A DNA stretch of 64,000 nucleotides, taken from assembly GCA_965222215.1 (NCBI GenBank), contig OZ244931.1, positions 3,038,001-3,102,000 of the forward strand, in the 5' to 3' direction. The notes under the pieces are model-generated. The model worked only from the letters and a program-made list of their open reading frames with translations. It ran no database searches and had not been told where the DNA came from. This DNA comes from JABJAG01 sp965222215 (GTDB lineage Bacteria > Pseudomonadota > Alphaproteobacteria > UBA6615). Positions 51,242-60,237 of this stretch are shown here, piece by piece. Made by a program: the position numbers and the translations under genes. The first letter of the stretch is position 1, and every line of letters starts with the position of its first letter.

Positions 51242-52453
51242 ATGAACATGACGACGAATACGAATGACGGCGCTCCCAGCGTCGGCGAAAGCATCGCAGT
51301 CGAACCGGCAGTCACCGACCTGCCGGGCCACCGGCTCGTGCTCGGCGCCGAAACGCCGATGCAGCTCGCCTCGGGCCAGTTGCTTGGTCCTTTCACCGTC
51401 GCCTACCAGACTTACGGCACGTTGAACGCCGCGCGCTCGAACGCAATTCTCGTGTGCCATGCGCTGACGGGGGACCAGTACGTCGCTGAAGACCATCCGG
51501 TCACCGGCCGCCCCGGCTGGTGGGAACGAATCGTCGGACCCGGCAAGACCGTCGACACCGACAAGTATTTCGTCATTTGCGTGAACGTTCTTGCCGGCTG
51601 CATGGGCTCTGCCGGACCGAAGGATATCGATCCCTCCACCGGCAAACCGTTCGGTCTCAACTTTCCGCTGATCACGATCTCCGACATGGTCGCGGCCCAG
51701 AAACTGGTCGTCGAGCAACTCGGCATCGAAAAGCTTTTCGCCGTCATCGGCGGCTCGATGGGAGCCATGCAGACCCTGGAATGGGCGGCGCGCTATCCGG
51801 AGATGGTTTTCTGCGCGATTCCCATCGCGGGCGCCGCGCGTCATTCGGCACAGAATATCGCGTTCCACGAAGTCGGCCGGCAGGCGATCATGGCGGATCC
51901 CACATGGGCCGGCGGCGACTACTATGCCGACGACGCAACGCCCGAGCGCGGGCTCGCCGTCGCGCGCATGGCCGCGCACATCACTTATCTGTCGGACTCC
52001 GCCCTGCACACGAAGTTCGGCCGCAATCTGCAGGACCGCAAAGCGATCACCTTCGGCTTCGACGCGGACTTCCAGATCGAGAGCTACCTGCGTCATCAGG
52101 GACGTTCCTTCGTCGAGCGGTTCGACGCGAACTCGTACCTCTACATCACGCGCGCGATGGACTATTTCGACCTGGCGGCCGAGCATGGCGGCAACCTCCC
52201 GGACGCGTTCGAGAACTCGCCGGTCCGCTTCTGCCTGATCAGCTTCACGTCCGACTGGCTGTTCCCGACCAGCGAATCTCGCCAGATCGTGCATGCACTC
52301 AATGCCGTCGCGGCTTCGGTGAGTTTCGTCGAGATCGAGACCGAATCGGGCCACGACGCGTTCCTGCTCGACGAACCGGAATTCTTTCGCATCCTGTCCG
52401 GCTTCCTGCAGGGTGCCGCAGACCTGTGCGGACTCGGGGAGGTCGCGGAGTGA
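51242..52453 (+). CDS. metX: Homoserine O-acetyltransferase/succinyltransferase MetX
   Basis: A 403-residue alpha/beta-hydrolase-fold acyltransferase that activates homoserine for methionine synthesis. The catalytic serine is in VIGGSMGAMQTLEWAARYP near residue 180; the aspartate is in SFTSDWLFPTSESRQI and the histidine in ETESGHDAFLLDEPEF. NVLAGCMGSAGPKDIDPSTG is the acyl-binding signature. The start was taken downstream of a good promoter (-10 at 51186-51191), which rules out the ATG at 51191; the ATG at 51248 is also possible. GTGA overlap with metW. Confidence 0.93.
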   Translation: MNMTTNTNDGAPSVGESIAVEPAVTDLPGHRLVLGAETPMQLASGQLLGPFTVAYQTYGTLNAARSNAILVCHALTGDQYVAEDHPVTGRPGWWERIVGPGKTVDTDKYFVICVNVLAGCMGSAGPKDIDPSTGKPFGLNFPLITISDMVAAQKLVVEQLGIEKLFAVIGGSMGAMQTLEWAARYPEMVFCAIPIAGAARHSAQNIAFHEVGRQAIMADPTWAGGDYYADDATPERGLAVARMAAHITYLSDSALHTKFGRNLQDRKAITFGFDADFQIESYLRHQGRSFVERFDANSYLYITRAMDYFDLAAEHGGNLPDAFENSPVRFCLISFTSDWLFPTSESRQIVHALNAVAASVSFVEIETESGHDAFLLDEPEFFRILSGFLQGAADLCGLGEVAE

Positions 52454-53082
52454 CCCCGCAGGACACCAACAACGCCGCGCGGATCCGTGTCGACCAGCAA
52501 CTGATCGCCGAGATGATCGCACCCGGCAGCCGGGTGCTCGATGTCGGCTGCGGCGACGGCGTCCTTCTCGACATCCTCATCCATGAGCGGCAAGTCGACG
52601 GGCGCGGCATAGAACTGAGCCAGGAAGGCGTGAACGGCTGCGTGTCGCGCGGCCTCGCGGTCGTGCAGGGCGACGCGCAGACCGACCTGACAAACTATCC
52701 CGACGATGCTTTCGACTACGTCATCCTGTCCCAGACCCTGCCCGCAATCTTCGATGTGAAGGGCGTGCTGGGCGAAATGCTCCGAATCGGGCGATGCGCC
52801 ATCGTGAGTTTTCCGAACTTCGGCTACTGGCGCGTGCGCACCGGCCTGGCGTTCAGCGGGCGCAGCCCGGTGTCGGGCAGCCTGCCGCACGCGTGGTACG
52901 AATCTCCGAACATCCGGTTCTTCACGCTGACCGATTTCACCGCGCTGCTCGACGAGCTGGGCCTCGTGACCCAGCGGATCGTCACGATCGACGGCAATGG
53001 CAAGGCCGGCACGCGCGGTCGGATCGGGTACTGGACCAACCTGTTGACCGAACAGGCCGTGTTTCTCGTCAGCCGCGGTTGA
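52450..53082 (+). CDS. metW: Methionine biosynthesis protein MetW
   Basis: A 210-residue SAM-methyltransferase-fold protein. Motif I is RVLDVGCGDGVLLDILIH near residue 30-47; then GIELSQEGVNGCVSRGLAVV, DAFDYVILSQTLPAI and IVSFPNFGYWRVRTGLAFSG. MetW partners with MetX in many proteobacteria and is needed for full homoserine acyltransferase activity. It starts with GTG inside the metX stop (GTGA). Confidence 0.93.
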   Translation: MTPQDTNNAARIRVDQQLIAEMIAPGSRVLDVGCGDGVLLDILIHERQVDGRGIELSQEGVNGCVSRGLAVVQGDAQTDLTNYPDDAFDYVILSQTLPAIFDVKGVLGEMLRIGRCAIVSFPNFGYWRVRTGLAFSGRSPVSGSLPHAWYESPNIRFFTLTDFTALLDELGLVTQRIVTIDGNGKAGTRGRIGYWTNLLTEQAVFLVSRG

Positions 53083-53824
53083 CGGTCCGTGCTGCCTGAG
53101 GGGCTGTGGCCCCGACCTGCGCGTAGCGCCGCCGTCGAACCTTCTGCCCGGCCATTTCCCCGCCGTAGATCTGCTTGGTGGCCTCCACGATGGAGACCCC
53201 GCCCAGCGGGCTGAACCAGCGCGCGCCGATCTTTTCCCACGCCGGGGCCGCAGCCAACCAGAAACGGCGGCGCGATGGCGGGAAGAACAGCGCACGGGTT
53301 TCCTGAACGGGCGTGAACATCGACTGGCGGAGCAAACGGTTGAGTTGCTCCATCGAGTACGGATGCCCGTGGCCAAAGGGCGTGTGATCGGCGCGTGCCC
53401 AGATCGAGCGCCGGTTCGGCACCACCACCATCAGCCGTCCACCGTCCGACAGGATGCGCCACATCTCACGCAGGAGCTGGCGCGCGTTTTCGCTGTATTC
53501 CAGACCATGAACCATCAGAATCCGGTTCACGGACAGGTCGGGAAGCGGGATTTCGTCCTCGCGCACCAGCGCCGACAGGTTCGGTGTGCCCTGCCCGGCC
53601 TCGGGCCAAGGCAGCACGCCCATGCGGTCCGGCATCACGGCACAGACCCGCATCGCCTCGTCGCTGAAGGCGCGAAGATAGGGCGTCGCATAGCCGAACC
53701 CGAGCAAACTCATGCCACCGACGTCCGGCCAGACGGTGCGAAGCTGCTTTCGCACCTGACGCCGGGATGTGGCCCCGAGGCCGGTCGCATAAAAATCGCG
53801 CAGGTCGATCACGTCGTAGGACAT
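53069..53824 (-). CDS. Class I SAM-dependent methyltransferase
   Basis: A 251-residue methyltransferase. GMSLLGFGYATPYLRAF is a degenerate motif I, VNRILMVHGLEYSENARQLL and MWRILSDGGRLMVVVPNRRS are motifs typical of the methyltransferase-11 group, and SIWARADHTPFGHGHPYS follows. Substrate unknown; homologues sit near glyoxalase genes in this class, but no such gene is next to it here. It converges on metW with a 14-base overlap. Confidence 0.82.
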   Translation of the reverse strand: MSYDVIDLRDFYATGLGATSRRQVRKQLRTVWPDVGGMSLLGFGYATPYLRAFSDEAMRVCAVMPDRMGVLPWPEAGQGTPNLSALVREDEIPLPDLSVNRILMVHGLEYSENARQLLREMWRILSDGGRLMVVVPNRRSIWARADHTPFGHGHPYSMEQLNRLLRQSMFTPVQETRALFFPPSRRRFWLAAAPAWEKIGARWFSPLGGVSIVEATKQIYGGEMAGQKVRRRRYAQVGATAPQAARTVNRG

Positions 53825-53927
53825 GTGCCGAGATTACCATATGGGTGACGGGTGACGCGCGTCGATCGGAGACCATATAGTTCGCGCGACCATGTTCGAT
53901 GGCCGACAGACCGGCCAGGAGGAAACC

Positions 53928-54530
53928 ATGAAGTTGATCTACTCGACCCCCTCACCCTATGCCCGCAAGGCGCGCGTCACCGCCATCGAAACCGGTATGG
54001 CCGGCAAGATGGAGATGGAAGACATCAACCCGTGGGCCGATCCCGAGGGCTATCGGAACGTCAACCCGGTCGGCAAGGTGCCGGCCCTTCTCCGCGACGA
54101 CGGGCCGCCGCTCTATCAGTCGAACATTGTCTGCGAGTACATCGACGCGCAGGCCGAGACCAAGGTATTCCCGGACGCCGGAGCGGCGCGCTGGATCGCG
54201 CTGCGCCAATTGGCGGCCGCCGACGGCATCCTGGACGCGTCCGTGCTCAATCGCATGGAGGGCATGTTCCATGAGGGCGACGCGGCATCCCGAAAGCTGA
54301 TCGACCGCCAGGAACTCTCGGTCGCCGAAGCGCTCAAACAGCTTGAGGAAGAGGCCGCCGACCTCGAAGGCCCGGTGACCGTCGGCCAGATCGCCGTGGC
54401 CTGCGCGCTCGGGTATCGCGATTTCCGGTTTGCCGACACTGACTGGCGGTCCGGCCACCCGAAGCTGGCGGAATGGTACGCCGAGTTTTCCCAGCGGCCC
54501 TCGATCACCGACACCGACCCGGAAGCATGA
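53928..54530 (+). CDS. Glutathione S-transferase family protein
   Basis: A 200-residue GST with an N-terminal thioredoxin fold (MKLIYSTPSPYARKARVTAI, NPVGKVPALLRDDGPPLYQS, NIVCEYIDAQ) and a helical C-domain (VGQIAVACALGYRDFRFADT). A serine in SPSPYARK is a candidate for activating glutathione. It is not closely related to the tandem pair at 8 kb. ATG 53928 follows CAGGAGGAAACC, an excellent ribosome site. Overlaps the next gene by four bases. Confidence 0.9.
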   Translation: MKLIYSTPSPYARKARVTAIETGMAGKMEMEDINPWADPEGYRNVNPVGKVPALLRDDGPPLYQSNIVCEYIDAQAETKVFPDAGAARWIALRQLAAADGILDASVLNRMEGMFHEGDAASRKLIDRQELSVAEALKQLEEEAADLEGPVTVGQIAVACALGYRDFRFADTDWRSGHPKLAEWYAEFSQRPSITDTDPEA

Positions 54531-55063
54531 GCGGCCAGACGCCGGAAGGCATCATCCGTCTTCTGGAACTCGAACCGCACCCCGAGGGTGGGCATTATCG
54601 CGAGACGTTTCGTGACCGGGCCGAGGGCGATACGTCACGCGGGGCCTGTTCGGCGATCTACTACCTGTTGCGCGACGGCGAGCGCTCGGCCTGGCATCGC
54701 GTGACCGATGCATCGGAGCTCTGGCACTGGTACGGCGGGGCCGCAATGGAACTGACGATCGCCCCGTACGGCGGCGGACCGTCCACGGCAATCGAACTCG
54801 GGCCGGACATCGTGGCCGGTCAGCGCCCGCAGGGCGTGGTTCCGCCCGGGGACTGGCAGACAGCGCGGCCGCTGGGATCGTGGAGTCTCGTCGGCTGCAC
54901 AGTGGCGCCGGGCTTCGAATTCGAACGTTGGGAGCTTGCGCCCGAAGGCTGGGCGCCGGGCGCCGACCAGGCTGCTCTAGGTGAAGACCGCGTAGATGAA
55001 AGGCGTCAGTCCGAAGCCGCTCAGCAGCGCGTAGATGCCGAACACCAGCAGGACAATCGCTGA
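54527..55063 (+). CDS. Cupin_5 (DUF985) family protein with read-through tail
   Basis: A 178-residue protein. Residues 1-150 are the DUF985 cupin: LELEPHPEGGHYRETFRD, SAIYYLLRDGERSAWHRVTD, ELWHWYGGAAMEL and GCTVAPGFEFERWELAPEGW. Most relatives end close to that last motif. Here the frame continues about 29 residues with polar, unrelated sequence (DERRQSEAAQQRVDAEHQQ) that lies antisense to the end of the lysE gene, so the normal stop seems lost. Coupled to the GST upstream. Confidence 0.82.
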   Translation: MSGQTPEGIIRLLELEPHPEGGHYRETFRDRAEGDTSRGACSAIYYLLRDGERSAWHRVTDASELWHWYGGAAMELTIAPYGGGPSTAIELGPDIVAGQRPQGVVPPGDWQTARPLGSWSLVGCTVAPGFEFERWELAPEGWAPGADQAALGEDRVDERRQSEAAQQRVDAEHQQDNR

Positions 55064-55651
55064 GACCCGGTTCATCCAGATCTGGTAGGTGCCGTCGACG
55101 AACGGACGGAAAACGCCCGCCGTCGCTGAAATGGCGAGCCACCAGCCCGCCGATCCGATAAACACGCCCGCCACCAGTATCGACGCGTTGCCGACGGACG
55201 CACCGGCGTCCGTAATGCCGAGCGTCGCGAGCAGTCCCGCGAACGCGATCAACGTGATCGGATTGGTAATCGCCAGCATGAAGGTCGACACGAAGTCCTT
55301 CACGAGGCTGTGGGTCACGATGCTGTTCTTTTCCTCATCGTCGCGCTTCTTCGAGGCGCGGGGCTTTCTCTTGCTCAGCAAGGTCCGCGCGGCGAGCACC
55401 AGCAGCACCAAGCCGCCGACAATCCGCAGATCGTCCTGGTGGGCTTCCAGCCAATCGCGCACCGCGCTGATGCCGAAGGCAGCGACGGCCCCGTAGACTG
55501 CATCGCCCAGCGCGGCGCCCAGTCCCGAAAGAAGGCCGTGGAGTCGCCCCTCGGCGAGCGTGCGCTGAACGCAAAGCACGCCGACGGGCCCAACCGGCAA
55601 TGCCAGGAAGAAACCAAAAATAATTCCCTGGATCAGAATGTAGTCGGTCAC
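54977..55651 (-). CDS. LysE/RhtB family exporter
   Basis: A 224-residue exporter with about six membrane segments; the start IQGIIFGFFLALPVGPVGVL with the GPVG motif is the LysE signature, and FMLAITNPITLIAFAGLLA contains the second family motif (NP). It probably exports an amino acid or related metabolite. Start GTG 55651 (VTDYILIQG) is preferred; a 36-codon extension to an ATG at 55759 overlaps pdxY and is polar. Its 3' end overlaps the DUF985 reading frame by 87 bases tail-to-tail. Confidence 0.83.
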   Translation of the reverse strand: MTDYILIQGIIFGFFLALPVGPVGVLCVQRTLAEGRLHGLLSGLGAALGDAVYGAVAAFGISAVRDWLEAHQDDLRIVGGLVLLVLAARTLLSKRKPRASKKRDDEEKNSIVTHSLVKDFVSTFMLAITNPITLIAFAGLLATLGITDAGASVGNASILVAGVFIGSAGWWLAISATAGVFRPFVDGTYQIWMNRVSAIVLLVFGIYALLSGFGLTPFIYAVFT

Positions 55652-55755
55652 GAACGCTGCGCTGGTTTGTCTCTGGCCAATCCAGCTCCCCCCGGGTGCC
55701 GGCCCTCGCTCCGTTCTTAGCAGATATCCCGCGACTTCAAAAACCGCATGGCGTG

Positions 55756-56637
55756 TCACCCGACACGAATGGGCTCGAATTCCTTCCGCGGGTCGACAAT
55801 TCGGGCACGCGCGTCGACAAGCCGCAGCTCGGTCTCGCCCTGCCGCGCCGTTTCCTCAAGCACCGCGAACAGGCGCGATGTCGTATCCGAAAGCGCCATC
55901 GGCAGGTCATCGGCCTCTGCCAGACGGGCAGCAAACAGCGCGCTGGCCAGATCGCCCGTGCCATGCGGCGCGTGCGCGAACTCCAGTCGGGGTGTTTGCA
56001 CCATCCACGCTTCGCTGGCGTCGAGCGCCAGCATGGCCACACTGTCCGGCGCGAGCCCGTCCAGCACCAAACTCGTCACAAGCATGCGCCCGCCCGCCCG
56101 CATCCGCGCGACAACGCCCCGCGCAGTGTCGAGGACATCGGTCAGGGAAGCATCGCGCAGGCTCCCCGGCGCCAAACGGCAGAGCTGTTCCAGCTCAAAC
56201 AGGTTCGGCGAGAGAACGTCCGCCGATGGCACCGCGCGATCACGAAAGAAATCGCGAAGGCTGTCGTCGACATAGAGGCCCGTATCGTCATCGCCGATGA
56301 CCGGGTCACAGCAATAGATCGCGCGTGCCCCATCGCCACGAGCCCGATCCAGCGCGTGCAGCAATACGCCGCCCACGTCCGCCGACCCGAGGTAGCCGCT
56401 CAGCACGACATCGCAACCCTTGATCGCGCCGCGCGCCGCCAGGCCGGACAACAGGCCGGCGACAAAATCGGCGGAGAGGCATTCGCCGCCGGTGTCCGGG
56501 TATCCGGCATGGTTCGAAAGCACGGCGGTGGGCACCGGCCACACTTCATGGCCGAGCGACTGCAGGGGAAACATCACCGCCGCGTTCCCGACATGACCGT
56601 AGGAGACCTGGGACTGGACTGAGAGAATTCGCGCCAT
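55756..56637 (-). CDS. pdxY: Pyridoxal kinase PdxY
   Basis: A 293-residue ribokinase-superfamily kinase that phosphorylates pyridoxal. RILSVQSQVSYGHVGNAAVM at residues 3-22 is the vitamin-B6-binding start, YCCDPVIGDDDTGLYVDDSL holds the phosphate region, and the anion hole with catalytic aspartate is APHGTGDLASALFAA near residue 228-242. ATG 56637 begins MARILSVQ. The product would supply PLP to HisC and LysA. Upstream lies a 1-kb gene-free stretch. Confidence 0.93.
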   Translation of the reverse strand: MARILSVQSQVSYGHVGNAAVMFPLQSLGHEVWPVPTAVLSNHAGYPDTGGECLSADFVAGLLSGLAARGAIKGCDVVLSGYLGSADVGGVLLHALDRARGDGARAIYCCDPVIGDDDTGLYVDDSLRDFFRDRAVPSADVLSPNLFELEQLCRLAPGSLRDASLTDVLDTARGVVARMRAGGRMLVTSLVLDGLAPDSVAMLALDASEAWMVQTPRLEFAHAPHGTGDLASALFAARLAEADDLPMALSDTTSRLFAVLEETARQGETELRLVDARARIVDPRKEFEPIRVG

Positions 56638-57638
56638 CGCAAACTTTTTTGCGCTGAAATGGCGCCCCCGCACAACAATTCGTTTGACCGACGCGAAATC
56701 GGGTTGATACCCGTTCGCGGTCAAATTGCCTGGATGCGGGGCCCGGTTTCTGACGCATGACAAACGGCCCGGTGCAAACGCACCGGGCCGTTTTCTTTGC
56801 CTGCCGCCCCCAGGGGCAACGGCTCAAAAGGAAGAAGGCGCCAGGTGCATGGACGCGGAGCCCGTGACGCCTGACGCCTTCCTGATCCTCAGATCCAAGA
56901 GTTGCCCCCTGGTCCATCGGACCGTTGCCCGTATCCATCGCACCCCGCTGCGCGGCGTCTGCGGAACGCACCCCTGGCCGATACGTGTCCACTTCGCGCC
57001 GCCTCCGCGTACTGCGGTGGTGACACCGCCGCCCGCGTACCTCCGAGGAGGCTCAAGGCCCGTTGCTTCGGTTCGATCGTCCTGCCCGGCCAGCCGGTGA
57101 ACCGTCGCCCGAAGGCGCCGGACCCGTGCCGGTCGAACGATCCCGAATTCCTGGCCGGCGAGTGCCTGGAGACCGGGACGGAGCATTCGCTCCCAACAAC
57201 ACCCGCCGAAGCCGGTCCTGCCGCGTGACACCCGTCGCGAACGACCTGTGCCAACAAAACGATCATCATCGAAACGTCGATACGTGCACAGCCATGTTCC
57301 CTATCCCGGCTCGGGGGAACAATCTCGAAACAGGCTGGCAAGGCAGAATTCTGTGTACAACTCGTGACACTGACCACAAACCCTCCACAGGTTTTCCACA
57401 CGCCGCGCAGGACGACGGGCAAACCGTCTGTTCGCATCGCGGCAATTCCAGCCAACCCAGGATCTTGCGCTCTTTGCCGCAATTGACGCGCCGGGGCGTC
57501 GGGTCTAAACCCAGTTACCCGGTCATCCGGTCGTTTCGAGACCCCGTATAAAGGTCACGACTCGTCCCGGCAGGCCGTACCATTCCGGATGGAGGGTTCA
57601 ACTCTCCCGTTCCTGATTATTGATACACAGGGGGTCTC
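56638..57638. other. Gene-free 1-kb stretch with strong secondary structure
   Basis: No reading frame here has protein character. It holds a 14-base-pair terminator hairpin (56762-56798), a long rod-like inverted repeat with arms at 56810-56820 and 56901-56912, a second group of GC-rich hairpins around 57000-57220, and a less GC-rich part (57240-57640) before sdhC. The rod plus terminator on the minus strand would suit a small structured RNA, but I could not match it to tmRNA, RNase P RNA, SRP RNA or 6S RNA. The right part presumably carries the sdh promoter. Confidence 0.4.
56762..56798. terminator. Strong bidirectional hairpin terminator
   Basis: AAACGGCCCGGTGC, loop AAAC, GCACCGGGCCGTTTT then CTTT: 14 paired bases with T-rich flanks on both strands. 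No protein gene ends here on either strand, so it must close an unannotated transcript, such as an RNA from the right (minus strand) or a short one from the pdxY upstream region (plus strand). Confidence 0.8.
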
Positions 57639-58034
57639 ATGGCGACCGACAACAGACCGCTTTCGCCGCACCTTCAGGTCTATCGCCCGCAGCTGACTTC
57701 GGTCCTCTCGATCCTGCATCGCGGGACCGGCATCGCGCTCGCGGCCGGAACATTGCTGCTGGTGTGGTGGCTGATCGGCGCCGCGACCGGCCCGACGGCC
57801 TTCGACAACGTGCAAAGCTTCATCGGATCGGTGATCGGCCGCATCCTTCTGTTCGGCTGGTCGTTCGCCTTGTTCTACCACCTGTGCAACGGCATCCGGC
57901 ATCTCGTCTGGGATGCCGGCAAGGGCTTCGAACTTCCCGCCGCCTATGCATCCGGCTGGCTGGTCGTGATCGCCGCATCGGTGTTGACCGTGATCTGCTG
58001 GATCGCCGGTTATGCCGCGCAGGGAGGGTTCTGA
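57639..58034 (+). CDS. sdhC: Succinate dehydrogenase cytochrome b556 subunit
   Basis: A 131-residue membrane anchor with three helices. The N-terminal RPLSPHLQVYRPQLTSVLSI and SILHRGTGIALAAG segment forms the family signature; the heme ligand histidine is in LFYHLCNGIRHLVWD near residue 84-90. It binds heme b and ubiquinone with SdhD. A GGGGGT-type ribosome site precedes the ATG. First gene of sdhCDAB. Confidence 0.94.
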   Translation: MATDNRPLSPHLQVYRPQLTSVLSILHRGTGIALAAGTLLLVWWLIGAATGPTAFDNVQSFIGSVIGRILLFGWSFALFYHLCNGIRHLVWDAGKGFELPAAYASGWLVVIAASVLTVICWIAGYAAQGGF

Positions 58035-58036
58035 TC

Positions 58037-58417
58037 ATGAGCCTCCGTTCACCGCTTGGCCGCGCGCGCGGCCTCGGGTCCGCCAAGTCGGGCACCGACC
58101 ACTGGTGGGCCCAGCGCCTGACGGCGCTCGCGCTCATTCCCCTCGTCATCTGGTTCGTCATCTCGATGATCGTTGTCACCGGCGCCGACCATGAGGCCGC
58201 GCTGGCCTTCATCGGCAGCCCGATCAACGCCGTCCTGCTGACCCTCCTGATCGTCGCCACCTTCCACCACGGCCAGCTCGGCCTGCAGGTGGTGATCGAG
58301 GACTACATTCATACGAAGTGGCTCGAAGTCGCCCTGATCCTCGCGGTCAAGGGCGGGGCCATCTTCCTCGGCGTGGCCTCGGTCTACGCCGTGATCGCAA
58401 TCGCACTCGGAGGCTAA
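58037..58417 (+). CDS. sdhD: Succinate dehydrogenase hydrophobic membrane anchor subunit
   Basis: A 126-residue three-helix anchor. SPLGRARGLGSAKSGTDHWW is the usual start in alphaproteobacteria; the heme-ligand histidine region is ATFHHGQLGLQVVIEDYIH near residue 75-93. It completes the quinone site with SdhC and SdhB. Two bases after sdhC. Confidence 0.94.
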   Translation: MSLRSPLGRARGLGSAKSGTDHWWAQRLTALALIPLVIWFVISMIVVTGADHEAALAFIGSPINAVLLTLLIVATFHHGQLGLQVVIEDYIHTKWLEVALILAVKGGAIFLGVASVYAVIAIALGG

Positions 58418-58419
58418 CG

Positions 58420-60213
58420 ATGGCGACCATCGGCGGATACGAGATTATCGACCACGACTACGATGTGGTTGTCGTCGGAGCCGGCGGCGCAGGCCTGCGC
58501 GCCACCTTCGGCATGGCCATGAAGGGCCTGAAGACAGCCTGCATCAGCAAGGTGTTTCCCACCCGCTCGCACACCGTGGCGGCGCAGGGCGGCATCTCGG
58601 CCGCGCTCGGCAACATGGGCGAGGACGACTGGCGCTGGCACATGTACGACACCGTCAAGGGGTCGGACTGGCTCGGCGACCAGGACGCCATCGAATACAT
58701 GGTGCGCGAGGCGATCCCCGCGATCATCGAGCTCGAGCATCAGGGGGTGCCCTTCTCGCGCACCGAGGAAGGCAAAATCTACCAGCGTCCGTTCGGCGGC
58801 ATGACCACCAACTACGGTGAGGGCACTGCCCAGCGCACCTGCGCGGCGGCCGACCGGACCGGTCATGCAATCCTGCACACGCTGTACCAGCAGTCCCTGC
58901 GCAACGACGCGGAGTTCTTCATCGAGTACTTCGCCCTCGACCTGATCATGGAAGAAGGCCGCTGCCGGGGCGTGATGGCGCTCAACATGGCGGACGGCAC
59001 GATCCACCGCTTTCGCGGTCACCAGACGGTGATGGCGACGGGCGGCTACGGGCGCGCTTACTTCTCCGCCACCTCGGCGCACACCTGCACCGGCGACGGC
59101 AATGCCATGGTCGCGCGCGCGGGCCTGCCGCTCGAGGATCTGGAGTTCGTCCAGTTCCACCCGACCGGGATTTACGGTGCGGGCGCTCTGATCACCGAGG
59201 GGTCACGCGGCGAAGGCGGTTACCTGACCAACTCCGAGGGTGAGCGTTTCATGGAACGCTACGCGCCGTCGGCCAAGGATCTCGCCTCGCGCGACGTCGT
59301 CAGCCGCTCGATGACCATCGAGATGCGCGAAGGACGCGGCGTTGGCGACGAGAAGGACCACATCCATCTCCATCTGGAGCATCTCGACCCCGACGTGATC
59401 GCCGAACGCCTTCCGGGCATCTCCGAGACGGCTCGGATCTTCGCCGGTGTCGACGTCACCAAGGAACCGATCCCGGTCCTGCCGACCTGTCACTACAACA
59501 TGGGCGGCATTCCAACGAACTATAAGGGCGAGGCCCGCACCTGGACGGCCGAAGACCCCGAGGCAAAGGTCCCGGGCCTGATGGCAATCGGCGAAGCGGC
59601 CAGCGTCTCGGTCCACGGCGCGAACCGCCTGGGCTCGAACTCGCTGCTCGATCTGGTCGTGTTCGGCCGTGCGGCGGCAAATCACGCCGCCGAGGTCGTC
59701 ACCCCCGGTGCCGACCACGATCCGTTGCCCGAGAACGCCGGCGAGGAAGCGCTCGCGCGTCTCGACCGGTTCCGCCACGCCAAGGGCGGCACGCCGACGG
59801 CCAAGCTGCGCCTCGACATGCAGCGGGTCATGCAGAACAACTGTGCTGTGTTCCGTACCGGCGAGGTCCTGCAGGAAGGCGTCGACAAGCTCAACGATCT
59901 GTGGAGCGCGCGCGACGACATCAACGTCAACGACTCGTCCCTGATCTGGAACTCGGACCTGATCGAGACCCTGGAACTCGACAACCTGATGGTCCAGGCC
60001 GTCGCCACGATCAACTGCGCGTCCCGCCGCGAGGAAAGCCGCGGCGCCCATGCGCGCGAGGACTTCGCGGATCGCGACGACGAAAAATGGATGAAACACT
60101 CGCTGGCCTGGGTTGATGAGAACGGGGCCTGCCGGACCGAGTACCGCCCGGTTCACCTCGAGACACTGACCGACGAAGTGCAAAGCTTCCCGCCCAAGGC
60201 GCGGACCTACTAG
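58420..60213 (+). CDS. sdhA: Succinate dehydrogenase flavoprotein subunit
   Basis: A 597-residue FAD subunit that oxidises succinate. VVVVGAGGAGLRATFGMAMK binds FAD; the covalent flavin histidine is in TRSHTVAAQGGISAAL near residue 46-60; QFHPTGIYGAGALITEGSRG with the active arginine and HGANRLGSNSLLDLVVFGR are conserved. Residue order and length are normal. ATG 58420 follows sdhD after two bases. Confidence 0.97.
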   Translation: MATIGGYEIIDHDYDVVVVGAGGAGLRATFGMAMKGLKTACISKVFPTRSHTVAAQGGISAALGNMGEDDWRWHMYDTVKGSDWLGDQDAIEYMVREAIPAIIELEHQGVPFSRTEEGKIYQRPFGGMTTNYGEGTAQRTCAAADRTGHAILHTLYQQSLRNDAEFFIEYFALDLIMEEGRCRGVMALNMADGTIHRFRGHQTVMATGGYGRAYFSATSAHTCTGDGNAMVARAGLPLEDLEFVQFHPTGIYGAGALITEGSRGEGGYLTNSEGERFMERYAPSAKDLASRDVVSRSMTIEMREGRGVGDEKDHIHLHLEHLDPDVIAERLPGISETARIFAGVDVTKEPIPVLPTCHYNMGGIPTNYKGEARTWTAEDPEAKVPGLMAIGEAASVSVHGANRLGSNSLLDLVVFGRAAANHAAEVVTPGADHDPLPENAGEEALARLDRFRHAKGGTPTAKLRLDMQRVMQNNCAVFRTGEVLQEGVDKLNDLWSARDDINVNDSSLIWNSDLIETLELDNLMVQAVATINCASRREESRGAHAREDFADRDDEKWMKHSLAWVDENGACRTEYRPVHLETLTDEVQSFPPKARTY

Positions 60214-60237
60214 GCGCGGCGAAGGAGAATCTGAATC

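Noticed and set aside
56800..57240. RNase P RNA, tmRNA or SRP RNA in the pdxY-sdhC gap
   Set aside because: None of the hallmark sequences (GAGGAAAGTCC, a tag reading frame ending in Ala-Ala, or the GGAAGGAAGCA loop) is present on either strand.
57340..57420. Replication origin signals upstream of sdhC
   Set aside because: CCTCCACAGG and TTTTCCACA are imperfect DnaA boxes only, and there is no A+T-rich unwinding stretch or origin-linked gene.
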